From contig CP046107.1 of assembly GCA_016864895.1 (NCBI GenBank), positions 682,001 to 746,000 of the forward strand: a stretch of DNA of 64,000 nt, in the 5' to 3' direction. The DNA comes from Neisseriaceae bacterium. GTDB lineage: Bacteria; Pseudomonadota; Gammaproteobacteria; Burkholderiales; Neisseriaceae. How positions within the stretch are numbered: position 1 is the first letter of the stretch; every line of letters starts with the position of its first letter. Below the pieces are notes generated by a model. The model was not told the DNA's origin, searched no databases, and was given only the letters and a program-made list of their open reading frames with translations. Below are positions 28,681-40,411 of this stretch, in pieces. The translations under genes and the position numbers were made by a program.

Positions 28681-29973
28681 ATGACAACTAATCAATTTTC
28701 TCAATTTTCTTTAAATACCCAGTTATTTAGTGCATTAAGCTTTATGGGGATCAGATTTCCTACACCTGTACAGCTAAAGGCCATCCCCACTGCTTTACAG
28801 GGTAGCGATCTAACAGTATGTGCACAAACGGGTAGCGGGAAAACATTAGCTTTTTTAATCCCTACTTTAAATGGAATTATGACACGCAGGAGTCAGGAAA
28901 AAGGTAATGGACCCAGAATATTGATTCTGGCACCAACTCGGGAACTCGTTAAACAAATTGAAAAAAATGTTGCTATATTGACTAAAAAAATTAAATGGTT
29001 TAGATATACCACCCTTATTGGAGGAACTCCATATCGTAAACAAATTGAATCGTTATCTAAACCTTTGGATTTACTCATAGCCACACCAGGTCGTTTAATT
29101 GATTTAATGAATCAAGGCCATATACAATTTAATCGAGTAGAGTATTTAGCATTAGACGAAGCTGATCGTATGTTAGATATGGGTTTTCTAAAAGACATTC
29201 AAAAAATATCTCAGCAATTACCAAATTCACGACAAACTCTTCTATTTTCGGCAACATTAGATAAAAACACAAAGAAATTAGCAGAACAAATTACTCATAA
29301 TGCACTACATATAGAAGTAGAACGGTCTATCAATATGGGTAATATCTCTGAGCTACTTTACTACACCAATAACTTAAAACATAAAATCCAGATTTTAGAG
29401 TATCTATTAATGGATCCTGCTATTTATCAAGCTGTCATTTTTACGGCTACTAAGCACTTAAGCGAAGACTTGGCCAAAAATTTAGCACAAAAAAAACACA
29501 AAGTTTTATGCTTGAATGGTGATATGGCACAAAATCAAAGAATTCAAGCTATTAAAAAATTACAACGCAAACAAATTGATTATTTAATTGCTACTGATGT
29601 AGCTGCTAGAGGAATTGATATTGCAACCATCACTCACGTAATTAATTTTGACTTACCAAAACAACCAGAAGATTATATCCATCGTATTGGTAGAACAGGT
29701 AGGGCTGGTAAGGATGGTATTGCAATTACATTCGCCATGGTTGACGAAACCCCTCAGGTTCATAAAATAGAAAAATTAATCCAACATCCCATCAAAGTTG
29801 TATCTATCGAAGGAATGGAACCAGTCAGAAATCCTAATAAATCAGATTTTAAAAAAGCTCGACACAATTTTAAAAAACGGTCTGGAAATAGAACTGAGCC
29901 TCCAAATACTTTAAACAGAAAAACAGCTGCTACTAAAAAAAATACTTTCAAGGTTCGAAATACTACCAATTAA
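28681..29973 (+). CDS. DEAD-box RNA helicase (RhlE-like)
   Basis: ATP-dependent RNA helicase of the superfamily 2 DEAD group. Motifs in order: Q motif FPTPVQLKAIP, Walker A AQTGSGKT, PTRELVKQ, TPGRLIDL, DEAD in LALDEADRMLDMGF, SAT, and HRIGRTGRAG. The C-terminal tail after residue 375 is basic (FKKARHNFKKRSGNR), as in RhlE proteins. Length of 430 is normal for this subclass. It follows rbfA by 71 bases; involvement in ribosome assembly or RNA decay is inferred from context. Confidence 0.92.
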   Translation: MTTNQFSQFSLNTQLFSALSFMGIRFPTPVQLKAIPTALQGSDLTVCAQTGSGKTLAFLIPTLNGIMTRRSQEKGNGPRILILAPTRELVKQIEKNVAILTKKIKWFRYTTLIGGTPYRKQIESLSKPLDLLIATPGRLIDLMNQGHIQFNRVEYLALDEADRMLDMGFLKDIQKISQQLPNSRQTLLFSATLDKNTKKLAEQITHNALHIEVERSINMGNISELLYYTNNLKHKIQILEYLLMDPAIYQAVIFTATKHLSEDLAKNLAQKKHKVLCLNGDMAQNQRIQAIKKLQRKQIDYLIATDVAARGIDIATITHVINFDLPKQPEDYIHRIGRTGRAGKDGIAITFAMVDETPQVHKIEKLIQHPIKVVSIEGMEPVRNPNKSDFKKARHNFKKRSGNRTEPPNTLNRKTAATKKNTFKVRNTTN

Positions 29974-30244
29974 TAAATCCAACACAACTTACCAAATAGA
30001 CTTGTGGTACCATTGAATTTGTCCCATTAAATCTGACTGTACACATTCTACCAAGCTAAAGCCTGATCAAATTCAAAACAGAAACAATCAAAAAATTGTC
30101 TTATTTTAAAATTAAGTAGTCTCTTTTGAATGGTAGCCCTCAAATCCTAACAAGGAACTGATAATTTACATTAATAATTATCCACAAAAAACATAGGTCT
30201 TTAGAATCAAAGAGAGACCATGTTAGAAATTATCTAACCTATAC

Positions 30245-32161
30245 CTAAATAATGGCATTAACACCAATTTGTTTTAACATTTCCAAACTTTCACAAGACT
30301 TCCGGAATGATTTTTGACAAGATTGGTTAAATAACTCAACAGCACGACCAAGGTTAGGTTCAACAATTTCCCCCTCAATATTTAAACGGGCGCAGTAGTA
30401 CTGCCGTTCTGTATCTTCTCTTTGTAACCTACATAAATCATTATAAATTTCTTGTGCTTTATTCCGATTTTCAGTACCTGCATATCCCCTATTAAAAGCA
30501 TTTGCCAACTCATAACACGATGCTATATTGTTATTATCACAACTAGTTTTTAATGTTTGTACAGCTGGAGGATAACTTGCCACATTTCTAGCCGAGGAAA
30601 GTGCCTGTGCCTTCTTTTTAACTATCTCTTGCTCTTTCAATCGTTTTTGCTGATCTTTCCACTGTGCCTCAAGTAACCCTTTTTCTTGTCCTTTACTGAT
30701 AGAATCAAAAAATGTTTGTAGATTGGTGTTGAGTTGATTCTGCATTAAAGTTTCACCTAACTCATGTCCCACCAACATTTCTTCCCGATTTAACCCTTTA
30801 GACAGACGGGATGGTAAACTATAATTAGTTGTAACCACTTTTGGGGATGGTTGTAATTCATTAGCAAAATTACCTGGAAGCGCTAATTTCGCAACAGAAA
30901 TAGATTCAGGTACAGGGTTTGAATCAAGATCTGAATCTCTGATGACTTTAGGTGTATTTAAAAAATTTTCTTTTATTAATTCTGAAGATGATGACAAACT
31001 TAAATTTGATGCCGATTTATTATCAGGATTCACTAAAGCAATAATAGGCATACCCTTCATGTCATCCAACCAATTAGATTCAAAAATTTTACTTGCTCTT
31101 GACTCAATAAGATCATCAATACTCTTAACCTGATCATCAATAGAAGTCTGAGACATTTTTTCTGTAAATTTCATAGAATCAAATAGTTGTGATGATTTTT
31201 TCTCTACAGTAGCTGCTGATGTACTATTATCATTCTGATCATCGCTATATTCAGAACTATTTTTGCTTTGTCTTTTCTCTTGCTGCTTATCTTGTAAAAG
31301 AGAATTATCAATAATTGTAGAACACTGTTGATCTTCATTGCATGTTGCATTTGTCAAATCTCTTTTATTAGGGACACTTGACTTATAAGGAGAAAGCTGC
31401 TGTTGAGAAAATGGGTTAACAATTTTAAAAGTTTTTTCCGTTATCTGGTCAATATTGTTTGTCTCTTGAGGAATAAAATTTTCATATTCACGGCATACCG
31501 GCCTATCCCCGTTTGTAGAAGAACATACTGTTGCTTTAGATTTCACTTCGGTAGAGGTTTTTCCATTCCTTAATGTTCTGACCTCCCCCATTATTTGCAC
31601 TTTCTGACTGGATAATTCAGAATGTTGCTGTTTTAAAGATGGTTCGCAGTCAAGTAAGTTCCCCTCATAACAACTTAATTCTCGATTGGATGACAATTGA
31701 TTATTGTGATTATTATCACTTTGGGTCAATGACTCGATGTTTCTTGTCAATCCAGATATAAAGCCCTTTAACGAATCAATAAAAGCAATACATTTGTCAT
31801 GATCAATACTTTTTATGTCACAAAAATTCCGACTGATATCCACTACACTATCAAAATTATCAGGAAATAAAGAAGATTCATCAGTTGGATTTAATTTAAG
31901 GATTTTGTTTCCTTCTAGTTGAGTTTGAGATTGTCCAGTAACGCCCCTTAACGCCAAACAAGCTTGTAAATTATTTTGTGCACATCCTGCTCCAGCAAAA
32001 GAAGCTCTTAAAATCGGACTTGTAATATGCGTGTTGGTTAATTCTTGTTCGCACTCGGCTGTAAAATTCTCCTGACAATCTACTGTTCTAGTATTATCTG
32101 AACAACTTGCCAATAACAGGAATAACACACTACCGCCCAATGTACAAACTCTTTTTTTCAT
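30245..32161 (-). CDS. Large Cys-pair lipoprotein with Sel1-like C-terminus
   Basis: Predicted lipoprotein of 638 residues starting at ATG 32161 (AGGGG at 8 bases). The signal ends in lipobox LLASC. About 220 residues in the middle are rich in Ser, Gln and Asn with little structure. Short Cys pairs spaced by about seven residues recur: DCQENFTAEC, CAQNNLQAC, CYEGNLLDC, CDNNNIASC, CQKSFRKSC. The last 90 residues read as Sel1-like helical repeats (ANAFNRGYAG, AQEIYNDLC, AVELFNQSC). It resembles Helicobacter cysteine-rich Sel1 proteins in design only. No family name can be given. It faces argG and resembles the smaller lipoprotein at 33988. Confidence 0.75.
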   Translation of the reverse strand: MKKRVCTLGGSVLFLLLASCSDNTRTVDCQENFTAECEQELTNTHITSPILRASFAGAGCAQNNLQACLALRGVTGQSQTQLEGNKILKLNPTDESSLFPDNFDSVVDISRNFCDIKSIDHDKCIAFIDSLKGFISGLTRNIESLTQSDNNHNNQLSSNRELSCYEGNLLDCEPSLKQQHSELSSQKVQIMGEVRTLRNGKTSTEVKSKATVCSSTNGDRPVCREYENFIPQETNNIDQITEKTFKIVNPFSQQQLSPYKSSVPNKRDLTNATCNEDQQCSTIIDNSLLQDKQQEKRQSKNSSEYSDDQNDNSTSAATVEKKSSQLFDSMKFTEKMSQTSIDDQVKSIDDLIESRASKIFESNWLDDMKGMPIIALVNPDNKSASNLSLSSSSELIKENFLNTPKVIRDSDLDSNPVPESISVAKLALPGNFANELQPSPKVVTTNYSLPSRLSKGLNREEMLVGHELGETLMQNQLNTNLQTFFDSISKGQEKGLLEAQWKDQQKRLKEQEIVKKKAQALSSARNVASYPPAVQTLKTSCDNNNIASCYELANAFNRGYAGTENRNKAQEIYNDLCRLQREDTERQYYCARLNIEGEIVEPNLGRAVELFNQSCQKSFRKSCESLEMLKQIGVNAII

Positions 32162-32305
32162 ATCCACCACCCCTACAATTATTTAAGACGTTTAGGTACA
32201 ATTGTAACTGATAGCGTATTATTTTCAAATAATTTATCAGTTATAAGACAATTTAATCTATTGAATTAATAATAGTTATAGTTATTGAATAAACAATTTA
32301 GGTAG

Positions 32306-33646
<1,341 letters not shown>

Positions 33647-33987
33647 CATATTAAGTGAATTACAGGCATAAGATATTTACTATCTACATGCCTGTATGAT
33701 ATAAATTTTGTATCAATATTACTGTATTGGGACAGAGGTCTAAAGTTAAGATCAACTACGCTTAGGTATAATGATAGCCTTTTGAATCACCCCCCAATAG
33801 GACTCACAGTCACCTAAATAGACTCCCTGTCAAGTGTGATACTTTCTTACTTTTCCGACTCGATTGTGATATTCCAAGGCTGTTTATAGATTTAAAGTAT
33901 TGACTATTAACTAACAAATATTGGTAAGCAACATTTTTTTATTATTTTAGGGTAGAATGGTGGAACCTCGAATATTAAGGATAGATT
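33647..33987. other. 0.34-kb gap
   Basis: Contains the argG hairpin and the upstream region of the next gene, which ends in the ribosome site AAGGATAGATT. A short C6 run is present at about 33790. Nothing else recognised. Confidence 0.6.
33661..33696 (+). terminator. Hairpin after argG
   Basis: TACAGGCAT pairs with ATGCCTGTA, with an inner AGATA/TATCT stem. It begins 15 bases after the argG stop. There is no strong T-run, so it may be a 3' stabiliser instead. Confidence 0.5.
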
Positions 33988-34383
33988 ATGAAAAAAGAAT
34001 TTTTGCTCATCAGTTGTCTTACCCCTATTTTGAGTACTTGTGCTTCTACTGAGAAAAATCCAACTATCGCTCAACAGTTAAAAATCAAATGTGAGATGAA
34101 TGATTACAATGCTTGTAACGACTTGGGCTATTTGAATGAATATGGCATGAGTTTAGCAGTAAATAAGCAAGCTGCTTTTGATTTATACAAACGATCCTGT
34201 AACGGTAATAGTCCTCAAGGTTGTAATAATCTCGGACGATATTATGCTTTTGGAACAGACGATATTGTTAAAATAGACCTGAACAAAGCAATTGAACTAT
34301 TTAATAAAGCCTGTCAATTAGGTGAAAAACCTGCATGTAGCAATTTAAATATTTTATTGTTACAAAATAATAAAAAGAAATAG
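33988..34383 (+). CDS. Small Sel1-like Cys-pair lipoprotein
   Basis: 131 residues with an N-terminal signal and lipobox-like STCAS (Cys about 18). Three C-x7-C pairs are seen: CEMNDYNAC, CNGNSPQGC and CQLGEKPAC. Between them lie Sel1-like helix pairs (DLGYLNEYGM, AAFDLYKRSC, NNLGRYYAFG, KAIELFNKAC). It looks like a short paralogue of the last 90 residues of the 638-residue lipoprotein on the other side of argG. Such repeats usually bind other proteins, probably in the periplasm. Terminator at 34392 follows. Confidence 0.8.
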   Translation: MKKEFLLISCLTPILSTCASTEKNPTIAQQLKIKCEMNDYNACNDLGYLNEYGMSLAVNKQAAFDLYKRSCNGNSPQGCNNLGRYYAFGTDDIVKIDLNKAIELFNKACQLGEKPACSNLNILLLQNNKKK

Positions 34384-34391
34384 ACTGAATC

Positions 34392-34422
34392 AAAAAACCA
34401 CTTATGACTGAGTGGTTTTTTT
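34392..34422 (+). terminator. Intrinsic terminator
   Basis: AAAAACCACT pairs with AGTGGTTTTT and is followed by more T. Eight bases after the stop of the small Sel1 lipoprotein. Confidence 0.85.
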
Positions 34423-34590
34423 ATTTTATTCAAAATATCTGTCATTAATACTAAAAATATTATTATCAATGTGATACAAACTATTGAAATCATGATTAAC
34501 GGTATTATTGTCATAGTACACAATGTTATTGTGTGCTGTTAGTCTAATAAATTATAATGAGTCAAGTTATAGACTATCTTTTCCTTTCTT

Positions 34591-35097
34591 ATGAAAAAAA
34601 GTATTTTGGTTATATTAGTAGTCATTATTTTGTTAGTATCAGTGATTGGGATCAGTATGTATATTTCACATAGAAACATTTCTAAAAAAAAAATTAATAC
34701 CCAAAACCAATATAGTCTGGATTTAATTATAAATAACCAAATTAATGAAGCAATTAATTTTGTCGACAATAATATTGCTAGTAGTCTTGTCCAGTCATTG
34801 ATGGAAAATCAATGTCAGCTAAAATTTTATTCTAGATCAGAGCCACTAAAATCTAAATATGCCAGTTTCTATATCGAAGGGGAGCCAGTTCTCGCTAATA
34901 TAGACGATCCTTATGCTGATAGTGGCTGTTTGGTTAGAATAACTTACGGTCAAGGATCTGTTAATAATTACTCAAATGAAATTAAGGATAAGGTATTATA
35001 TTTAAGTTTTACTAATGGGGGGAATTTTATCATTGTCCCTAAAAAAACTACCTTAGAGAGAAAACAGTGGCCTGTTAATAAAATTCCTAAAAATTAA
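34591..35097 (+). CDS. Membrane-anchored protein of unknown role, C-terminus weakly pilin-like
   Basis: 168 residues. An N-terminal transmembrane helix (about 5-25) is followed by KKK, so the rest faces the periplasm if the helix is uncleaved. No prepilin cleavage motif (G-F-T-L-x-E) is present. The second half reads SKYASFYIEGEPVLANI, then GCLVRITYG and VNNYSNEIKDKVLYLSF. That order and spacing resemble the end of neisserial pilins (GKYV, C, VNNEIKGKKLSLW), but I cannot test it. Two Cys near 75 and 113 could bond. Upstream, TTTTCC is the only possible ribosome context, so the start is uncertain. Confidence 0.6.
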   Translation: MKKSILVILVVIILLVSVIGISMYISHRNISKKKINTQNQYSLDLIINNQINEAINFVDNNIASSLVQSLMENQCQLKFYSRSEPLKSKYASFYIEGEPVLANIDDPYADSGCLVRITYGQGSVNNYSNEIKDKVLYLSFTNGGNFIIVPKKTTLERKQWPVNKIPKN

Positions 35098-36213
35098 TCA
35101 GTTATAAAAAATCCACCAGTACTAGTTGGTAGATTCGCTTAGTTCTGGAATATTGAAATTTTGATGTTTACTCTCTCTGGTTTCAAGAATGCAGTCGGTT
35201 ATTCTGGATAATGAAAACATTATCTAAAAGAAGGCAATGTAATAGACAAATATCAACATTAAGAGAGTAAAAGAATTTGGTATAAAATATGATTACATTT
35301 TGATCTTTTTCATCCGAATCGGATATGTACTACATCAGTGTGAGATGCAACAAATTATGGTACTAATTGGCCATTTTAGCCACTTGAAAAAATAGTGTTC
35401 TAAATTTGATTTGAATAAAGAAACTAGCTTTTATCTAATACAATAGAAAATACTATGTAGCAGAATACGTAAAGAATGGTTAAAAATCACAACCAATATA
35501 ACTTCCTCCGATGGCTTTGGAAAGGTTACCCCAGTAGAGTTGCGCCAACCACATAAGGCAAGAGCACTCATCTATTCAAGAAAATATAGTCAAAAAATGT
35601 CACAAATAAAATATAACATTAATGATCATTATAACTATCCAATGAGCACCATAAAAATGGATAGAGGAGGAAGAGATACTCGATATCGAACATCCTAAAT
35701 ATCTGTATGTATTGATTTAACTACCCAGAAAAAAAACATGTCGAGTAGGTTATATCAATTTTTTGAAAGAAGAATAAAACATATACTTATCTAAGATAGG
35801 TTATATCTTATTGTTTTACTTAAAATAAGAAACTGAAAAACCAGTAAAATTAATCAATGAATTTTTATTGACAAGACTGTGAGCCCCAGATTAAAACATG
35901 GGCGTCTTAATCTTAAGATAGATAATATAATTTGCCTTTTATCGATATATTCACAAATATTTTAAGCGCTGTACGTCACATTATTTTAACTTTCATGTCC
36001 ATTTTGAGACCATTTATTGAGTTTCATTGACAATAAAACTTATAACAGCCGATATCTAATTGGTATATCCAACCACCTCGACATAATCCAATCCATATCA
36101 TATTCTTGAATATAAAGTTCTCGCCCATATATATATTGTATGGCAATACGTTATGTACATCCACATCTATCCAAGTATAGTAATATTAATACATTTGCTT
36201 AAAGGAAATCATT
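35098..36213. other. 1.1-kb gap ahead of clpB
   Basis: AT-rich DNA. A plus-strand frame stays open for 83 codons (35447-35698) but has no usable start and no family I recognise. The clpB heat-shock promoter is near the end. No tRNA, RNase P RNA, tmRNA or SRP RNA features seen. Confidence 0.6.
36105..36130 (+). promoter_or_regulatory. Sigma-32 (heat-shock) promoter of clpB
   Basis: CTTGAA (36105-36110), a 13-base spacer and CCCATAT (36124-36130) match the RpoH consensus CTTGAA-N(11-16)-CCCCATnT. It lies 84 bases upstream of the clpB ATG. Confidence 0.75.
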
Positions 36214-38793
36214 ATGAGAGAAGATAAATTGACTAACAAATTTCGGCAAGCACTAATGGAAGCTCAGAGTCTTGCCCTAGCAAATGATAATGCCTACATA
36301 GAGGCTACACATGTTTTGAAAATTCTATTACAGGATAAAGGCATTGTGAGTTTATTATCTCAAGCCAATATTAATGTGATTCAATTAAAAAAAGGGGTTG
36401 ATGATATAATTAAACAACTTCCAAAAGTAACAGGAGGTAATGCGGGAGAGATATCCATTTCTAGGCAATTAGTCAATATTCTTAATGTCATGGATAAGTA
36501 CGCAACTCAAAACAATGATAGCTTTATTGCGACAGAGTTATTTTTCCCTGCATTAATTGAAGTTAATCAACAAATAGGACAACTTCTAATTAAAAATGGT
36601 GGAAATCTGGAAACTATCAATCAAACTATTAAACAAATTAGGGGGAATGAGCCAGTGAACAATGAAAATGCGGAAGATCAAAGAGAAGCATTAAAAAAAT
36701 ATACCATTAATCTGACACAAAAAGCACGTGATGGGAAAATCGATCCTGTCATTGGTCGAGATGATGAAATTCGTCGTACCATGCAAGTCTTACAAAGAAG
36801 AACTAAAAATAATCCGGTTTTAATTGGTGAACCCGGAGTTGGTAAAACTGCTATTGTAGAAGGCTTGGCACAAAGAATTGTAGATGGTGAAGTACCTGAG
36901 AGTATGCGTGACAAAGAACTATTAGAACTAGATTTAGCTCAATTAGTTGCTGGTGCAAAATACAGGGGAGAGTTTGAAGAACGATTAAAATCTGTTTTAA
37001 AGGAAATTGAGCAGTCAAAAAATGCTCCTGTTGTTTTTATTGATGAATTACATAATCTAGTAGGTACTGGCAAATCAGAAGGTGCAATGGATGCTGGTAA
37101 TATGCTAAAACCAGCTCTGGCAAGAGGGGAACTACACATGATTGGAGCTACAACTTTAGATGAATATCGCCAGTATATTGAAAAAGACCCTGCCCTTGAA
37201 AGACGTTTCCAAAAAGTTCTAGTACAAGAACCTACAGTTGAAGATACAGTTTCTATTCTAAGAGGTCTACAAAAACGCTATGAAACACATCATGGAGTAG
37301 AAATTACTGACCCTGCTCTAGTGGCTGCTGCCATTTTATCTAATCGTTATATCACTGATCGTTATTTACCTGATAAGGCTATTGATTTGATAGATGAAGC
37401 AGCCAGTCGTATCAAAATAGAGATAGACTCTAAACCTGAGGAAATGGATCGTATTGATCGTAAGTTAATTCAATTAAAGATGGAAAGAATGCATTTAACA
37501 CAAGAAAATGATGAAGCTAGTAAAAAACGTCTTGCCATTATTGATGAAGAAATTACTTCTCTCAAAAAAGAGTATGCCAACCTAGAAGAAATATGGCTGG
37601 ATGAAAAAACTGCTTCTGAAGGTGGTGCCAGTCTTAAGAAAAAAATTGAAGAGGTTAACAACCAAATTAACCGCTATACGCGTGAAGGTAATCTAGAAGA
37701 AGCCTCTAAATTAAAATATGGTGAATTACCACAGTTAATGGCTCAACTCAAAACAATAGAACAAAATGATTCTACTACTCAAAAACCTAGAAATATCTTA
37801 TTTAAAACCAAAGTAACGGAAGATGAAATTGCTGATATTGTATCTCGTATGACAGGTATACCTGTATCAAAGATGGTACAAGGTGAAAAAGAAAAACTAT
37901 TACATATGGAAAATGAGCTTCATAAAAGAGTTATTGGTCAAAATGAAGCTATATATGCTGTTTCAAATGCTATTCGTCGCTCAAGATCTGGTATCTCTGA
38001 TCCCAACCAACCTATTGCTAGCTTCCTATTCTTAGGGCCAACAGGAGTAGGCAAAACAGAATTAAGTAAATCATTAGCTCAATTTATGTTTGGTAGTGAG
38101 GGGCATCTTATTCGCATTGATATGTCTGAGTACATGGAGAAACACTCAGTTTCTCGTCTGATTGGTGCTCCCCCAGGATATGTAGGCTATGAACAAGGCG
38201 GGTATCTAACAGAACAGGTCAGACGTAACCCATATAGCGTTGTTCTACTGGATGAAGTGGAAAAAGCACATCCTGATGTATTCAATATTTTATTACAAAT
38301 ATTAGATGATGGTCGCTTGACTGATGGTCATGGAAGAACAGTTGATTTTACTAATACCATTATTATTATGACTTCAAATATTGGTAGTGATCAGATCCAT
38401 TCTCTTGGTCGACACACAGAATACCAAACCATGAAAAAAGCTGTTATGGAACATGTTGAAAGGTTCTTTAGACCTGAATTAATTAACCGCATAGACGAAA
38501 TTATAGTATTCCATGCCTTAAATCAGGAGAATATTAAAGAAATTGCCGAGATCCAGTTGAGGACTTTAAATAAACGTCTAAACGAAAATGATTTATATTT
38601 ATCGTATGATAATGGCTTATTGAATTGTCTAGCTCAAGTTGGTTTTGATCCAGTGTATGGTGCTCGACCACTCAAAAGAGCCATTCAAACGGAAATAGAA
38701 AATCCTCTTGCTTCTGCTCTTATTTCTGGGAAATATCCCCCAGGAAGTACTATAACGGTGAGTATTGAGAATAATGAAGCTGTTTTCAAATAA
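36214..38793 (+). CDS. clpB: ATP-dependent chaperone ClpB
   Basis: Hexameric disaggregase that works with DnaK. Domains in order: N domain, first AAA+ domain (Walker A GEPGVGKT near 206), coiled-coil M domain (about 405-520, [10 protein letters not shown] to [12 protein letters not shown]), second AAA+ domain (GPTGVGKTE near 610). The length of 859 is normal. Ribosome site AAAGGAAA precedes the ATG. Its promoter is of heat-shock type. Confidence 0.98.
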   Translation: MREDKLTNKFRQALMEAQSLALANDNAYIEATHVLKILLQDKGIVSLLSQANINVIQLKKGVDDIIKQLPKVTGGNAGEISISRQLVNILNVMDKYATQNNDSFIATELFFPALIEVNQQIGQLLIKNGGNLETINQTIKQIRGNEPVNNENAEDQREALKKYTINLTQKARDGKIDPVIGRDDEIRRTMQVLQRRTKNNPVLIGEPGVGKTAIVEGLAQRIVDGEVPESMRDKELLELDLAQLVAGAKYRGEFEERLKSVLKEIEQSKNAPVVFIDELHNLVGTGKSEGAMDAGNMLKPALARGELHMIGATTLDEYRQYIEKDPALERRFQKVLVQEPTVEDTVSILRGLQKRYETHHGVEITDPALVAAAILSNRYITDRYLPDKAIDLIDEAASRIKIEIDSKPEEMDRIDRKLIQLKMERMHLTQENDEASKKRLAIIDEEITSLKKEYANLEEIWLDEKTASEGGASLKKKIEEVNNQINRYTREGNLEEASKLKYGELPQLMAQLKTIEQNDSTTQKPRNILFKTKVTEDEIADIVSRMTGIPVSKMVQGEKEKLLHMENELHKRVIGQNEAIYAVSNAIRRSRSGISDPNQPIASFLFLGPTGVGKTELSKSLAQFMFGSEGHLIRIDMSEYMEKHSVSRLIGAPPGYVGYEQGGYLTEQVRRNPYSVVLLDEVEKAHPDVFNILLQILDDGRLTDGHGRTVDFTNTIIIMTSNIGSDQIHSLGRHTEYQTMKKAVMEHVERFFRPELINRIDEIIVFHALNQENIKEIAEIQLRTLNKRLNENDLYLSYDNGLLNCLAQVGFDPVYGARPLKRAIQTEIENPLASALISGKYPPGSTITVSIENNEAVFK

Positions 38794-39219
38794 TTAATCA
38801 TTTAAACTAAGGAGCAGAATGTAAATTTAAATATTACAATTCTGCCCTTTAAACTATCTACCCAATAAAAAAACCTAGCCATCATGATTTAAAAATTTAA
38901 TCACTAAAGCAAAACTGCTATTGTCCATGACACCAATATTCACTCTTAAATACAAGTTGAATGTTTCTTTACCAGTTCTCTTGTTCAGACATTCACCAAA
39001 TAAAAAAAACAGTTATCTGTACTCAAAAGTTTTTCCAGTATATTGATTCACCATTAAAGCAGTGTGCATCAATCGAACATTGCTCCTTTCTGTTAATAAA
39101 GAGCTACATCTTTGTTATTCCCTTAAAAAAGCAAGATACTACAATACAAATATAGACTATCTGCAAACTCAATCAAAGCATTATGTACAATCACTTCAAA
39201 TTCCCTACCAAATTTTACC
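38794..39219. other. 0.43-kb gap between clpB and the unknown gene
   Basis: Contains the clpB hairpin. Two short plus-strand frames here (38961-39265) lack ribosome sites and any similarity I can see. Confidence 0.6.
38814..38846 (+). terminator. Hairpin after clpB
   Basis: GCAGAATGTAA pairs imperfectly with TTACAATTCTGC, followed by CCTTT. About 20 bases after the clpB stop. The short T-run makes termination uncertain. Confidence 0.5.
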
Positions 39220-40284
39220 CTACAAAACGAGAGGATTAATGCCTTGTTCTTCTAAACTAGTATGATAATTAGGTAAGCCATCATCTAACTCCAATGGCTG
39301 CTCTAAAATACGCACATTATCTACCAAGCAAGCCCTCAACAAAATAATTAGGTCTCCTATTATTTCATCTATTTGGTCACAAGAAGTCAACTGCCAATGG
39401 TAATCAACAAATTTTTTGTTATCTTCTAATGCCTGTATACGAATTTCTAGCATTCCGCCCTTTTTTGTTGCTATCACTACAGCAATCCTATGTCCCATCA
39501 ATTTAATATTTCTAATTGTATTGGTCACAAAAATATCTAAATCCATTTTTTTTTGTACGTAAGATCCTTCTGTTAATCCTTGTAAAGGGCTATTGATTGG
39601 TAAAGGATTAACGAATGGTGTAGTACCTTTCTCAAGAAAATATTTATTCCAAAACTGCATTATTGGCATAGTATTTTTCCTTAGGTTAATCAATTTCTTA
39701 ATTTCCCATGATCCATAACCAAATATAAAGCCTAATTTGACTTCATAGGTAACCTCAAGTACTATTGAACTAATTTTATTTTGTAAATTCTTTAATAAAT
39801 TATCAGGATTGTATTTTGCGTCATACCATTCATCAGCCTTAATTTGTGAAATATTATCTGCTAGTATGATTGAATCTAGCCAATTAATTTTTCGAATGAT
39901 ACGCCCATAGATATCTTGTAATATATCTTGAAAATGAGTTAAAGGTATTTCTAAGGAAATAGTTTTTTTATCCTTATTTCCTAATACCATAACTAACGGC
40001 ATAACAATAAATTGGTTTTCATTTTCTTGTGCCATTAATATATCATCCAATTGATTAAAAAGAATCTGATAATGTTTTCTAGATGGTGCCAATGAAAGAG
40101 CAACAGATAAACTCAAATAATGATGATTTTTAAGCATCTGAGTTATAGATTTTTGTAAAGATTGTTGTGCCATTTTTTGACTTAACTGACACTGACTATT
40201 AATAATTTGTTCTACATACCATAATAGTTCGTTCTTATTTTTATTTTCAGAATAGGGTCTAGTATCGACAATATTATATTTCAT
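39220..40284 (-). CDS. Conserved-looking protein of unknown function
   Basis: 354 residues, not recognised. No signal peptide or clear membrane helix. The N-terminal third is helical and Gln-rich (QCQLSQKMAQQSLQKSITQ), the middle has SLEIPLTHFQDILQDIYGRIIRKINW, and the C-terminal part has IAVVIATKKGGMLEIRIQAL. Codon use and composition match its neighbours, and the frame is long and intact, so it is a real gene. It is divergent from aroA, with about 100 bases between. Cytoplasmic location is inferred. Confidence 0.7.
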   Translation of the reverse strand: MKYNIVDTRPYSENKNKNELLWYVEQIINSQCQLSQKMAQQSLQKSITQMLKNHHYLSLSVALSLAPSRKHYQILFNQLDDILMAQENENQFIVMPLVMVLGNKDKKTISLEIPLTHFQDILQDIYGRIIRKINWLDSIILADNISQIKADEWYDAKYNPDNLLKNLQNKISSIVLEVTYEVKLGFIFGYGSWEIKKLINLRKNTMPIMQFWNKYFLEKGTTPFVNPLPINSPLQGLTEGSYVQKKMDLDIFVTNTIRNIKLMGHRIAVVIATKKGGMLEIRIQALEDNKKFVDYHWQLTSCDQIDEIIGDLIILLRACLVDNVRILEQPLELDDGLPNYHTSLEEQGINPLVL

Positions 40285-40339
40285 TGATTTTCACTTCAGC
40301 GTTTTATTCGTTATATAAAGTTATTTTAGCAGGTTCCCC

Positions 40340-40384
40340 AAAAGATATTATATCTTTTATATATGAACTAAATTAGCCTATAAT
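40340..40384 (+). promoter_or_regulatory. aroA promoter with overlapping palindrome
   Basis: A perfect -10 TATAAT is at 40379-40384. Just upstream, AAAAGATA and TATCTTTT flank TTA (40340-40358), covering the -35 zone. If this promoter is used, translation must start at 40394 or 40412 rather than 40385. Confidence 0.45.
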
Positions 40385-40411
40385 ATGGCATTTATGGTAC
40401 GAAAGATACTC

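Noticed and set aside
38961..39265. Two overlapping short plus-strand frames after clpB
   Set aside because: No ribosome site or motif; the second runs into the opposite gene's end.
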